From Bacillota bacterium (lineage in GTDB: Bacteria > Bacillota > Clostridia > Acetivibrionales > DSM-1351): a stretch of DNA of 19,753 nt. Below, in pieces: positions 1 to 7,600 of this stretch. Within the stretch, counting starts at the first letter, position 1. Each line of letters begins with the position of its first letter. The notes below the pieces were generated by a model that was not told the origin of the DNA, ran no database searches, and was given only the letters and a program-made list of their open reading frames with translations. Made by a program: the position numbers and the translations under genes. The stretch spans positions 1 to 19,753 of the forward strand of contig JAEZIV010000282.1 in NCBI GenBank assembly GCA_023436515.1, in the 5' to 3' direction.

Positions 1-122
1 TGTGTGAGAACTAATATCATAACAGGATGTTATCTTCTTTTTCAATTGATTTTGGAAATTTATTCCTCTAAAACCCTACAATAATTTTACTCTAGCGCCA
101 GTCTGGCTAGTCAGATATCCTA
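1..122. other. Non-coding tail downstream of the MFS exporter gene
   Basis: No gene or convincing signal is seen between the window edge and the exporter stop codon. An imperfect dyad at 92-110 (CTAGC arms facing GCTAG) could be a weak end-of-operon hairpin for the minus-strand transcript, but it is followed by a mixed A/T stretch and not a run of T, so I do not call it a terminator. Confidence 0.4.
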
Positions 123-2627
123 TTAAACTACCTGACTCTCCTCAACTGGTTTTTTCCTGTAAAATAACAGTATGATCAGGGCAATAATTGAGGAAATAGC
201 AACTGTCATATATACCTGCTTAAAGCCTACATTCAAGGTCTCCTGGAAGGTATCCTCTACCTTTGGAGACAATCTGTTGATTTCTGTAAGGTAATTTGCT
301 TCAGCTTCCTTAAAAGCATCTGGAACTGCATTCTTCATAGTGGTCATTTTAGTTAAGGTATCATCAATATCCGCTCTGGCAGTCTTAAGTCCTGATAAGG
401 CTTTTGCCATTTGCTCCTGCTTAGCTTCTGTATCCTTTATTTGAGCTAGAAGCTCCTCACGCTGTTTCTGTAGGTCCTTTATCTTGCTGCTGAGAGTGGC
501 TTCAGCTGCTGATAGCTCGTTGATTTTTTTCTTGAGATCCTGAGGTGTTTTAACATCCTTCAGCTGTTCAAGCACATCCTTCGGAATTTTTGCCTTTACA
601 GCAGCTGGAATCATATCAACAATACTATTAATAGGCTGTGTTACAGCTTGGTTTGGCATGCCGGACTGACCTGTCACATTAGCAGGCATTCCTGACTGCC
701 CTGTTACATTAGATGGCATACCTGATTGTCCTGTTACATTAGATGGCATACCTGATTGTCCTGTACCACCGCCCTTAGTCATTGCTTCCATCTGCTGATA
801 TAGATTATTCATTTGAGACAATGCAGCCTTTTGCTGAGTAACTGCATTACTCATCTCGCTTATTGCTTTATCAAGTCCTGAAACTCCATCCATCATTCCT
901 TTTATCGCAGAATCTAAACCTTCGTAGCCCTTCTGCAAATCCTCTTGATTTTTAGTGATTTCAGGTAGTCCGGTTTCAATACCGTCTATTCCCTTTTGTA
1001 TACCATTCTGTATATCTGAAACAAGCTTAGGTGACATTTCAGAGAACATTTCAGAAGATAATAGCTTTACTCTTTCAGTAATATTTGTAACGTCAGAGGT
1101 CTTCATCAGCTCAACAAGGTTATCCGACATCTTAAACTCGCCATTTCCCTTCATATCAAACTTGATCTTGGAGGAAAAATCAGGGATAACAACATCAGCA
1201 AGCTTTTCCTTCATGTTTGGATCGGCCTTTAAGTCATTTAGCTTTACGGTTAATTCCTGAGCATAGGGCAGCTTTGGTGAATCAACCTCATTAGGTAGTA
1301 TTTCCATGATGTTTCCTTGTACGGCTCCACCGGCATGTGCCAGGAAGCCAACCATTAATGCAGGAGCGATGGTTGTACCGATGGACCTGATAAGGGAGAG
1401 TGTTGCGAGGGCCGAGTTGGAATCTTCCTTTTTTGTATTCTCAAGCATCAGGTAATTAAGGGGTGCACCCATTATAAAGCCTAGTCCCAAGCCTATGAGC
1501 AGAAGGCTTATTATTACTTCTACAATTCCCTGAAATCTGGTTGCAACAAAAATAAGGAACAGTGCTCCGGTCAAGGATATGGAAAAGCCCAATATCAAAA
1601 CTTTTTTTCCACTAAACTTATCCACTAGTCGACCTGAAAGAGGAGCAGATACTCCGGTAAATACTCCAAGAATGATTACAAAATAGCCTCCGCTTCCTGT
1701 AGCTACCTTTAGCGAGTTTTCAGCAAATTGAGGGATAAAAATCATACCCATAAGAACAATACCTGATATAAAACCAACAATAAGTGTTATTACTATTCTT
1801 TTATTTGTAAAGTATTGCAGATTTATAACAGGGTCCTCGGCCTTTTTTTCAACTATTATAAACAATGGCAGTAATACCACAAATATTATAAGGAAAGGAT
1901 ACACCTTTGTACTCTGAATAGTATTTATAAAATCAAAAAAGTCTATGTTTCTTAAGCCGTAAAGCAGGGACAAGACCATTGAAACTACAAGCAGGATGCC
2001 CAGCTTATCTATTTTCTTTACCGAGCTAATGGTAGTATTAGGCAGATAAATAAATCCAAAGATTAATACAAACAGAGATATGGGAATATTTATATAGAAT
2101 ATAAATTGCCAAGCATCCTTCCCAAATATATCCAAAATAGCGCTTCCCATAGAAGATCCAAAAATGTTGGCTATACCATAAACACCACCAACAAGTCCTA
2201 GTGCCATGCCCCTTTTTTCCGGAGGGAAACTAGTACCGAACTCTGCTGTAGCAACAGGCATTATACCTCCACCACCTATTGCCTGAACCGCACGGGCTAC
2301 CAGTAGAACTCCAAAGCTTCCGAACTCCTTTGAAAGTCCACAAAAAAGTGAACCTACTCCAAATAGAAAAATACTTATTAAGTAGATATACTTTCTTCCA
2401 AACTTATCTGCAAGCTTTCCCATTATTGGAATACTTGCCGCATATGCAAGGGTATATATGGTTATCATCCATATTCCTGTTTTTTCATCAACCCCCAGAT
2501 TGTTCTGAATAATTGTTCTTGCAGGGGTGACAATTCCTGTATCTATAGCACCCATAAATATACCAAAAAGGTATAATGCAATTATCATTCCAAAATTGAC
2601 TTTCTTTCTCTTTGCCAGCTCACTCAT
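123..2627 (-). CDS. DHA2-type MFS drug exporter with a giant loop before the last membrane helix
   Basis: This is a proton-driven efflux permease of the major facilitator superfamily, 14-helix DHA2 type. The ATG at 2627 is preferred (834 aa) because an AAAGG site lies 10 nt upstream; the GTG at 2636 would sit on top of that site. Seen in the protein: the DHA2 first-helix motif (AIDTGIVTPARTII, residues 27-40), MFS motif A (GKLADKFGRKY, 70-80), an antiporter motif C-like stretch (147-161), and about 13 hydrophobic helices up to residue 430. Residues about 432-803 are a hydrophilic, mostly helical insert with coiled-coil-like heptads (about 500-615 and 700-760) and a Gly/Pro-rich tandem repeat (621-660). 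A last helix (804-823) and a short basic tail end the protein. Usual DHA2 length is 450-550 aa, so the insert explains the excess. By QacA topology the insert should face outside. It lies 16 nt after the tetR stop, so it is the probable regulated target. Substrate unknown. Confidence 0.88.
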   Translation of the reverse strand: MSELAKRKKVNFGMIIALYLFGIFMGAIDTGIVTPARTIIQNNLGVDEKTGIWMITIYTLAYAASIPIMGKLADKFGRKYIYLISIFLFGVGSLFCGLSKEFGSFGVLLVARAVQAIGGGGIMPVATAEFGTSFPPEKRGMALGLVGGVYGIANIFGSSMGSAILDIFGKDAWQFIFYINIPISLFVLIFGFIYLPNTTISSVKKIDKLGILLVVSMVLSLLYGLRNIDFFDFINTIQSTKVYPFLIIFVVLLPLFIIVEKKAEDPVINLQYFTNKRIVITLIVGFISGIVLMGMIFIPQFAENSLKVATGSGGYFVIILGVFTGVSAPLSGRLVDKFSGKKVLILGFSISLTGALFLIFVATRFQGIVEVIISLLLIGLGLGFIMGAPLNYLMLENTKKEDSNSALATLSLIRSIGTTIAPALMVGFLAHAGGAVQGNIMEILPNEVDSPKLPYAQELTVKLNDLKADPNMKEKLADVVIPDFSSKIKFDMKGNGEFKMSDNLVELMKTSDVTNITERVKLLSSEMFSEMSPKLVSDIQNGIQKGIDGIETGLPEITKNQEDLQKGYEGLDSAIKGMMDGVSGLDKAISEMSNAVTQQKAALSQMNNLYQQMEAMTKGGGTGQSGMPSNVTGQSGMPSNVTGQSGMPANVTGQSGMPNQAVTQPINSIVDMIPAAVKAKIPKDVLEQLKDVKTPQDLKKKINELSAAEATLSSKIKDLQKQREELLAQIKDTEAKQEQMAKALSGLKTARADIDDTLTKMTTMKNAVPDAFKEAEANYLTEINRLSPKVEDTFQETLNVGFKQVYMTVAISSIIALIILLFYRKKPVEESQVV
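655..765 (-). repeat. In-frame 30-bp tandem repeat in the exporter gene
   Basis: Three full units (655-684, 685-714, 715-744) and a partial fourth (745 to about 765) repeat in frame. They encode four copies of TGQSGMPxNV (residues about 622-660 of the exporter), the last diverging into QAVTQP. Units 2-4 are nearly identical at DNA level and unit 1 has drifted. The flexible, uncharged linker joins two coiled-coil halves of the loop. Repeat number is likely to vary by slippage or recombination (inference). Confidence 0.9.
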
Positions 2628-2643
2628 ATGAACCACACCTTTC

Positions 2644-3171
2644 TTAAAAATTCATGCATTCAAATAATTCGTCAAAGCTCATATATTCATTCTTAATGCG
2701 ATCAAATAAATTGACCAATATAAAACGTGCTAGTTTGTCTGATGTAACCTTTGTATTTAGGTTACCTGATTTTCTTTCGTATTCAACCAACTCCTCAAGG
2801 CTGTTGCCGATTTTATCATAATAATCTGCCGGACAACTGCGGTTATTTTGACTTGCTATCTCCCTAAATACCTTCAGATACTGGCCCAGGAACTTTTCAA
2901 GTGACTTATTAAGCAGAAATATTTTTTCTTTAAAGGATATATTCCTGAACTTTAAATCTTCAAGCAGACCTAAGGTCTTTTCCCAATCATTCATGAAAAT
3001 ACTGTATACCAGATCCTCCTTACTTGAGAAATAATTATAAAAAGTACCTAACCCAACACCACATTTTCTCGTAAGGTTCCTCAGGTTAAATTCGCTATAG
3101 TTCTCCTCAAGCAGCATTTGTCTTCCATTCTCGAGCAATATTTCCCTTATATTCTCAATAATCTTTGGCAT
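2644..3171 (-). CDS. TetR/AcrR-family transcriptional regulator
   Basis: A 175-aa one-domain repressor. The N-terminal helix-turn-helix (about residues 10-55) has the family signature: LRNLTRKCGVGLGTFYNYF followed by SSKEDL, where the recognition helix is GLGTFYNYF. The C-terminal two thirds are helical and variable, as expected for a ligand-binding and dimer domain. Start ATG at 3171 has AAGGA about 10 nt upstream. The gene is first in a two-gene operon with the MFS exporter, the usual layout for a drug-responsive repressor controlling its pump. A dyad operator lies between its promoter and its start codon, so self-repression is likely. The inducer cannot be read from sequence. Confidence 0.9.
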   Translation of the reverse strand: MPKIIENIREILLENGRQMLLEENYSEFNLRNLTRKCGVGLGTFYNYFSSKEDLVYSIFMNDWEKTLGLLEDLKFRNISFKEKIFLLNKSLEKFLGQYLKVFREIASQNNRSCPADYYDKIGNSLEELVEYERKSGNLNTKVTSDKLARFILVNLFDRIKNEYMSFDELFECMNF

Positions 3172-3190
3172 TTAATACACATCCTTTTTA

Positions 3191-3203
3191 TGAACAGTGT
3201 TCA
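3191..3203. promoter_or_regulatory. Candidate TetR operator
   Basis: TGAACA-G-TGTTCA is a perfect 6-bp inverted repeat around one base, a typical TetR-family half-site arrangement. It lies just downstream of the predicted start point of the tetR transcript (about 3210), where a bound repressor would block the polymerase. Confidence 0.65.
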
Positions 3204-3216
3204 AATACATTTTTTA

Positions 3217-3244
3217 ATTATAGCAGATTAATCAGTAGAGTCAA
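3217..3244 (-). promoter_or_regulatory. Promoter of the tetR-MFS operon
   Basis: On the minus strand TTGACT (3239-3244) and TATAAT (3217-3222) are separated by 16 bp. This is a near-consensus sigma-A promoter facing tetR, about 45 nt upstream of its start codon. Confidence 0.7.
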
Positions 3245-3360
3245 TCCTGTAATTAATTCATAATTCGCGATTCTGTCTATTTTAAGCATTCTGCTAATAA
3301 TTATCTCCTCCTTGCATTCCCAATTTAAATCTTAATTTATAAAAGTTAACCTTACAAACC

Positions 3361-3405
3361 AACGGCTTCAGGCTTGTCACGATGCAGAAAGCTCCGGTGA
3401 CGGGC
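3361..3405 (+). other. GC-rich structured patch in the intergenic region
   Basis: About 60% GC in 45 bases inside an AT-rich gap. Read as plus-strand RNA, 3372-3380 and 3397-3405 pair over 9 bp including two G-U pairs, with a 16-nt loop; on the minus strand the two wobbles become A-C mismatches. I do not recognise a known riboswitch or small RNA family. The rest of the 3172-3511 gap holds the tetR promoter and operator and the nitroreductase terminator. Confidence 0.3.
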
Positions 3406-3446
3406 ATAAAAAACAAGAATTCCCGAATACTCAGAAATTCTTGTTT
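3405..3446 (-). terminator. Intrinsic terminator of the nitroreductase gene
   Basis: An 11-bp perfect stem (3411-3421 with 3436-3446, arm AAACAAGAATT) encloses a 14-nt loop. On the minus strand it continues into a run of six T before ATGCCC. It lies 65 nt past the nitroreductase stop codon. Confidence 0.75.
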
Positions 3447-3511
3447 ATCAAAATAACCGATAAGGTTCAAAAAGGATAGCTCAGTGTGGCTAATTTTCTA
3501 AACACTACAAT

Positions 3512-4030
3512 TTAAAAACTGTCATAAAACACAGTTTTATCAATGGCATAACGCTGAATATGACCATTTCCGGGAACAGCATCCTCTGCAGGATAGCCTA
3601 GCACCAGCAGCACTACAGGGTCAAAATTATCAGGTATGTTATAAGCTTCTTTGATTTTATTCGGATCAAAATACATTACCCAGGTGGAACCCAACCCAAT
3701 GTCGGCTGCTTCCATCATCATGTGTGTTGCTACTATACTGGCATCAATATCCCCACTGTTCTTATCATCATACTCTCTGTGCCAATCAATGGTTTTGTCA
3801 TAGCAAACCAGCAATGCAGCAGGAGCGTTAAAGTGATACATTGTGCAAGCCTTCAGCTTTTCAAGCGCCGAGTCACTATTTAGGACGAGAATTCTCTGGG
3901 GCTGGAAATTACAAGCAGTAGGTGCAAGCTTGCCTGCTTCAAGAATAAGGTCCAGCTTATCCTTTTCAATGGGTTTCTTACTGAATTTCCTTACCGAATA
4001 TCTTTCTTTTGCAAGGGTTATAAAATCCAT
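3512..4030 (-). CDS. Nitroreductase-family flavoprotein
   Basis: A 172-aa FMN-dependent oxidoreductase of the nitroreductase superfamily, small clostridial type. The N-terminus has the FMN phosphate-binding pattern RYSVRKF (about residues 10-16) followed by the helix LILEAGKLAPTACNFQPQ (28-45), where Ser/Asn/Gln residues contact the flavin in relatives. A central stretch (IDASIVATHMMMEAADIGLGSTWV) and the late GYPAE motif are also typical. Such enzymes pass NAD(P)H electrons to nitro compounds, quinones or other acceptors; the true substrate is unknown. Start ATG at 4030 has AGGAG 7 nt upstream. It has its own promoter and terminator, so it is a single-gene unit. Confidence 0.88.
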   Translation of the reverse strand: MDFITLAKERYSVRKFSKKPIEKDKLDLILEAGKLAPTACNFQPQRILVLNSDSALEKLKACTMYHFNAPAALLVCYDKTIDWHREYDDKNSGDIDASIVATHMMMEAADIGLGSTWVMYFDPNKIKEAYNIPDNFDPVVLLVLGYPAEDAVPGNGHIQRYAIDKTVFYDSF

Positions 4031-4070
4031 AATTCTTCTCCTTTACAAATATTTTCTCAACTCTAAACTT

Positions 4071-4099
4071 AGTATAAAAAAATGCGCGCGAAAGTTCAA
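4071..4099 (-). promoter_or_regulatory. Promoter of the nitroreductase gene
   Basis: TTGAAC (4094-4099) and TATACT (4071-4076) are spaced by exactly 17 bp on the minus strand. The -35 box begins right after the proC stop codon. The predicted start point is near 4064, about 34 nt upstream of the start codon. Confidence 0.7.
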
Positions 4100-4100
4100 G

Positions 4101-4916
4101 CTACTTATAGGCTTCTCCAATTAATCGTGCCTTCTTCGTACACTCATTCATTGCATCCAATACACTATATCTGAAGCCATTCTTTTCAAGAGTACTGACA
4201 GCCTCTATGGTAGTTCCTCCAGGTGAACAAACCTGATCCTTCAATACACCGGGATGCAGCCCTGTTTCCAGAACCATTTTAGCCGAGCCAAGGACAGCCT
4301 GTGCAGCCAGTCTGTACGCCATATCCCTCGGTATACCCGACAGTACGGCTCCATCTGCCATGGCTTCAATGAACATGAAAACGTAAGCAGGGCTGCTGCC
4401 GGTAAGTGCTGTGACCTCGCTCATCAGCTTCTCACTCAGGAACTCACATTTTCCTGCACAATCAAACATCTGCTTCACTATAGCAAACTCCAGCTCAGTC
4501 ACGTTGGCATTCTGACAAATCAAGGTCATCCCTTCCCCCACCATAGCAGGTGTGTTAGGCATAGATCTGACAAGCTTTTTATCTGTTCCGAGAATGTTCT
4601 CATAAAAGCTTATGGGAATACCTACAGCAAAGGAAACGATTACCTTTTTGTCATCAATAACAGGCTTAAGCTCTTCGAGAACGCTTTTTAGGATATTTGG
4701 CTTCACCGCAAGCACAACAATATCCGACCACTGAACCAGCTCCTTTGCTGTTTCAAAGTAACTGACCCCGGTTTCACTCTTGAGCTGCTTCAATTTATTT
4801 ATATCAACATCAAACATTGATATTTTATCCACCGGTAAAAAGCTTGATTTAACAAGACTTTTTATAAGAGCTGCACCCATATTTCCCGTGCCCAGAAATC
4901 CTAATTTTATGTCCAT
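4101..4916 (-). CDS. proC: Pyrroline-5-carboxylate reductase
   Basis: This cytosolic enzyme makes L-proline from 1-pyrroline-5-carboxylate with NAD(P)H, the last step of proline synthesis. The 271-aa length is normal. The N-terminal Rossmann fold starts at once (LGFLGTGNMGAA, glycines at 9, 11 and 14). The substrate and dimer domain carries the family signature near residues 170-240: LTGSSPAYVFMFIEAMADGA, later CSPGGTTIEAVSTLE. Start ATG at 4916 has GGAG 8 nt upstream. proA and proB are not in the window; proC alone is common in Firmicutes. No clear promoter was found in the 110-bp gap from glyA, so it may have its own weak promoter or be read through from glyA. Confidence 0.96.
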   Translation of the reverse strand: MDIKLGFLGTGNMGAALIKSLVKSSFLPVDKISMFDVDINKLKQLKSETGVSYFETAKELVQWSDIVVLAVKPNILKSVLEELKPVIDDKKVIVSFAVGIPISFYENILGTDKKLVRSMPNTPAMVGEGMTLICQNANVTELEFAIVKQMFDCAGKCEFLSEKLMSEVTALTGSSPAYVFMFIEAMADGAVLSGIPRDMAYRLAAQAVLGSAKMVLETGLHPGVLKDQVCSPGGTTIEAVSTLEKNGFRYSVLDAMNECTKKARLIGEAYK

Positions 4917-4961
4917 AGTTCAATCTCCATATTCTGTGTTAATAAACCTAAGTATTAAAGA

Positions 4962-4999
4962 ATAACTTAAGAACATTATGACTAATATTCTTAAGTTAT
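4962..4999 (-). terminator. Probable terminator or processing hairpin between glyA and proC
   Basis: A perfect 12-bp inverted repeat (4962-4973 with 4988-4999, arm ATAACTTAAGAA) has a 14-nt loop. On the minus strand it is followed by TCTTTAAT, a weak T tract. It begins 27 nt past the glyA stop. Termination may be partial, which would let some transcripts reach proC. Confidence 0.5.
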
Positions 5000-5026
5000 C
5001 TGAGGTTATCTAAAAATTGTATATTA

Positions 5027-6268
5027 TTACTTTCCGTATAATGGATATTTTTTGCAAAGGGTCTGGACTCTGCTTCTGATGCTGTCCTGTGAGTTATCGT
5101 AATCTGTTATAGTTAAGTGAATAAGCTCTGCAATCTCAACCATATCCTCTTCCTTCATGCCCCTTGAGGTTACAGCAGGAGTACCCAATCTGATACCGCT
5201 TGTTATGAAAGGACTTTGTGTATCAAAGGGAATGCCGTTCTTATTGCAGGTTATGAATACCTCATCCAGCCTGTGTTGGGCTTCCTTACCAGTAATATCC
5301 ATATTGGTCAGGTTTACAAGCATCAGGTGATTGTCTGTACCGTTTGAAACAAGCCTGAAGCCTTTATTCATTAGAGCCTCTGAAAGAGCCTTTGCATTTT
5401 TTATAATGTTCTGCTGATAAGTCTTGAACTCGTCGGTCAGCACTTCTTTAAAGCTGACTGCCTTTGCAGCTATCACATGCATTAATGGTCCTCCCTGGTT
5501 ACCAGGAAATACTGCACTGTCAATTTTTTTTGCATATTCCTGCTTGCAGAGTATCATACCACCTCTTGGACCTCTTAGGGTTTTGTGAGTAGTGGTTGTT
5601 ACTATGTCGGCGTATGGTACAGGGTTTGGATGCAAGCCGGCTGCAACAAGACCTGCTATATGAGCCATATCTACCATCAGTATAGCTCCCACCTCATCGG
5701 CTATCTCTCTAAAGGCTTTGAAATCCAAGGTTCTTGGGTAGGCGCTGGCACCTGCAACAATAATTTTGGGTGAATTTGCTTTTGCTAAATTTCTCAATTC
5801 CTCATAATCAATGTAGCAATTGTCCTCTCTGACACCATACGGAATTACTTTGTAGTACTTACCTGAAATATTAACAGGGCTGCCATGGCTGAGATGTCCA
5901 CCATGAGCAAGATTCATTCCTAGAATAGTATCTCCGGGATTCAAAAATGCGAAATACACTGCTGAGTTTGCCTGAGCGCCTGAGTGAGGCTGAACATTGG
6001 CATGCTCTGCACCGAAAATTTCCTTTGCTCTGTCAATAGCAAGCTGTTCAACTATGTCAACATGCTCACAGCCACCATAATATCTTTTTCCGGGGTAGCC
6101 TTCGGCATATTTGTTTGTTAAGGGAGTCCCAAGAGCTTCCATTACAGCTTCACTTACGAAATTCTCTGAAGCAATCAGCTCAATTTTATTTCTCTGTCTG
6201 TTAAGTTCCATTTCAATAGCCTCAGCCACCTGAGGATCAAACTTTTTTATTGTGTCGATATTATACAA
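5027..6268 (-). CDS. glyA: Serine hydroxymethyltransferase
   Basis: This cytosolic PLP enzyme interconverts serine plus tetrahydrofolate and glycine plus 5,10-methylene-tetrahydrofolate, the main one-carbon source. The 413-aa length is standard. Visible family hallmarks are LIASENFVS (31-39), the [15 protein letters not shown] loop (52-66), HSGAQAN (95-101), the [14 protein letters not shown] stretch (198-211) and the PLP-lysine motif [14 protein letters not shown] with K229 as the Schiff-base residue. The start is TTG at 6268: a GGAGG site (6275-6279) sits 6 nt upstream, and the protein begins exactly where the family does, so the weak start codon is believable. It stands alone behind a consensus promoter and a leader of about 98 nt. 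Confidence 0.97.
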   Translation of the reverse strand: MYNIDTIKKFDPQVAEAIEMELNRQRNKIELIASENFVSEAVMEALGTPLTNKYAEGYPGKRYYGGCEHVDIVEQLAIDRAKEIFGAEHANVQPHSGAQANSAVYFAFLNPGDTILGMNLAHGGHLSHGSPVNISGKYYKVIPYGVREDNCYIDYEELRNLAKANSPKIIVAGASAYPRTLDFKAFREIADEVGAILMVDMAHIAGLVAAGLHPNPVPYADIVTTTTHKTLRGPRGGMILCKQEYAKKIDSAVFPGNQGGPLMHVIAAKAVSFKEVLTDEFKTYQQNIIKNAKALSEALMNKGFRLVSNGTDNHLMLVNLTNMDITGKEAQHRLDEVFITCNKNGIPFDTQSPFITSGIRLGTPAVTSRGMKEEDMVEIAELIHLTITDYDNSQDSIRSRVQTLCKKYPLYGK

Positions 6269-6324
6269 AACTTACCTCCGCTCCTGTCAAATCTATAATT
6301 GACAAATTTGTAATGAACCCTTTT

Positions 6325-6364
6325 AGTCTTTCAGGTGAAAATATTTGTGTTCCCAGGAAAGACT
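6325..6364 (-). promoter_or_regulatory. Hairpin at the predicted 5' end of the glyA mRNA
   Basis: A perfect 8-bp outer stem (AGTCTTTC with GAAAGACT) plus a broken inner stem (GG-GAA with TTC-CC) encloses a loop of about 10 nt. The predicted transcript start is near 6366, so the hairpin occupies almost the first 40 nt of the mRNA. It has no T tract and does not match the tetrahydrofolate, glycine or ZTP riboswitches as I know them. It may protect the 5' end or serve as a control element. Confidence 0.5.
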
Positions 6365-6372
6365 CCTAATAA

Positions 6373-6402
6373 ATTATATTAAAAATCCCTAAGGATTGTC
6401 AA
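6373..6402 (-). promoter_or_regulatory. Consensus promoter of glyA
   Basis: Perfect TTGACA (6397-6402) and perfect TATAAT (6373-6378) are spaced by 18 bp on the minus strand. Inside the spacer AATCC and GGATT (6384-6388, 6393-6397) form a small dyad that could be an operator half-site pair. Confidence 0.8.
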
Positions 6403-6542
6403 TTGATTATAAAGTATTTATGCAAAAGTAAAAAATTTTCTACATAAATATACAGCTATTTATTTTCGGTAGATACTAAATTCTGGTTCTTTTTATAGCA
6501 TACAGCCCAAAGCCCTAAAATTAAAGCATTGTAAAGTTTTTA

Positions 6543-6582
6543 ATCGAATAAATAAAGAATATCCTAAAAAGATATTCTTTAT
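6543..6582 (-). terminator. Weak terminator after the PurM-like gene
   Basis: A 12-bp AT-rich perfect stem (6552-6563 with 6571-6582) has a 7-nt loop and is followed on the minus strand by TTATTCG. It begins 16 nt after the stop codon. The stem is clear but the T tract is poor. The remainder of the 6269-6598 gap holds the glyA promoter and leader; 6403-6542 shows nothing I can name. Confidence 0.55.
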
Positions 6583-6598
6583 CCTAAATAGTTCATTT

Positions 6599-7585
6599 TT
6601 ATATTACCTTGTAAAGCTCGTCAGCTTCAGGTGGTTCAATCGGTACTGTTGACCCATCCATGCATTTAATTAGCCTTTCGCTGCTGTTTTCGGTAACTGT
6701 ACCTATAATAGTAGCCTTTATGCTGTTTTTCTCAAGTAAGCAGCAAAGCTCTTCACCTTTATGGCAGGTAATAAGCATACTGCCTGAGGAGATCAATTTT
6801 AGAGGATCAAGGTTAAGGGCCTTGCATATCTGGTCAGTCACATCCTCAACAGGAATTTTATCCCTGTCAATGAAAATACCTGTTCCTGAGGCTTCAGCTA
6901 TCTCCCAAACTGCCCCCAGAACACCGCCTTCAGTAATATCATGCATAGCTGACACACCAAATTCACCTGCGATAACGCCCTCACGTACTACACTGATTAA
7001 ATCGATAAAGCTCCTTGCCTTAGCAAGCTGCTCTTCGGTAACCTTATCGATCAGCTTAGCCTCAAGCTCCTTTACCAGTATGGCAGTACCTTCAAGTCCG
7101 GCACTCTTAGTAATAATTATACTGTCCCCGGGCTTTGCTCCCCGAGAGGATATAACCCGGCTTTTTGGAGCTTTCCCTATACAGGTTGATGAGATTACAA
7201 TCTTATTAACAGCTGAGGTGACCTCTGTATGTCCTCCGATAATTTCAACGTTCAGTTTCGAAGCCGTTTCAGAAATCTGCTCCATGACCCTCCCAAGCTC
7301 GGCTTCACTTGTTCCCACAGGGCACAGTATTGTAACCATCAATCCAAGAGGTGCAACACCACAGGAGGCAATGTCATTGCAGGAAATATGCACTGCCAGC
7401 TGTCCGATATCCTTGGAGGCTCCGGTTATAGGATCTGTTGAAAGTATACATGCGTAATTATCAAAATCTATTGCAGTACAATCCTCTCCGATACCGGGTC
7501 TGAGAATAATATCATCTCTAAAGCTATTTAGCTTGCTAAAAACAAATTTATCTAGTATTTCGTTTGGTACTTTTCCAGCCTCCAT
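6599..7585 (-). CDS. AIR synthase (PurM/HypE/ThiL-fold) related protein
   Basis: A 328-aa protein of the ATP-binding PurM-like superfamily. The N-terminal AIRS domain (about 30-140) has GIGEDC (31-36) and LSTDPITG (48-55) for ATP and metal binding. The C-terminal domain (about 150-300) has the glycine-rich MHDITEGGVLGAVWE (214-228) and SSGSML (267-272). The closest named relative is HypE, which makes the thiocyanate that becomes hydrogenase cyanide, but the C-terminal PRIC-type cysteine tail of HypE is missing: the protein ends ADELYKVI. Its reaction is therefore unknown. Start ATG at 7585 has AGGAG about 10 nt upstream. It follows the DUF2225 gene by 15 nt, so the two are co-transcribed. Confidence 0.8.
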   Translation of the reverse strand: MEAGKVPNEILDKFVFSKLNSFRDDIILRPGIGEDCTAIDFDNYACILSTDPITGASKDIGQLAVHISCNDIASCGVAPLGLMVTILCPVGTSEAELGRVMEQISETASKLNVEIIGGHTEVTSAVNKIVISSTCIGKAPKSRVISSRGAKPGDSIIITKSAGLEGTAILVKELEAKLIDKVTEEQLAKARSFIDLISVVREGVIAGEFGVSAMHDITEGGVLGAVWEIAEASGTGIFIDRDKIPVEDVTDQICKALNLDPLKLISSGSMLITCHKGEELCCLLEKNSIKATIIGTVTENSSERLIKCMDGSTVPIEPPEADELYKVI

Positions 7586-7600
7586 TAAGAGCTTTCTCCT

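Noticed and set aside
92..110. Terminator of the exporter operon
   Set aside because: Imperfect dyad without a following T run on the minus strand.
655..765. CRISPR-like repeat
   Set aside because: It is an in-frame tandem repeat within a coding region, without spacers.
3250..3320. Tiny gene after the strong AAGGAGGAGAT site on the minus strand
   Set aside because: The first ATG is about 15 nt downstream, gives only about 23 codons and runs into the tetR promoter; no support beyond the ribosome-site-like string.
4254..4691. Plus-strand reading frame of 145 codons
   Set aside because: Lies antisense within proC; no ribosome site or recognisable domain.
6269..6372. Tetrahydrofolate, glycine or ZTP riboswitch before glyA
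   Set aside because: The leader lacks the conserved cores of these classes as I know them; only a simple hairpin is seen.
6660..7457. Plus-strand reading frame of 265 codons
   Set aside because: Fully antisense to the PurM-like gene, with low-complexity Ser/Leu/Ile composition typical of a shadow frame and no protein-family match.
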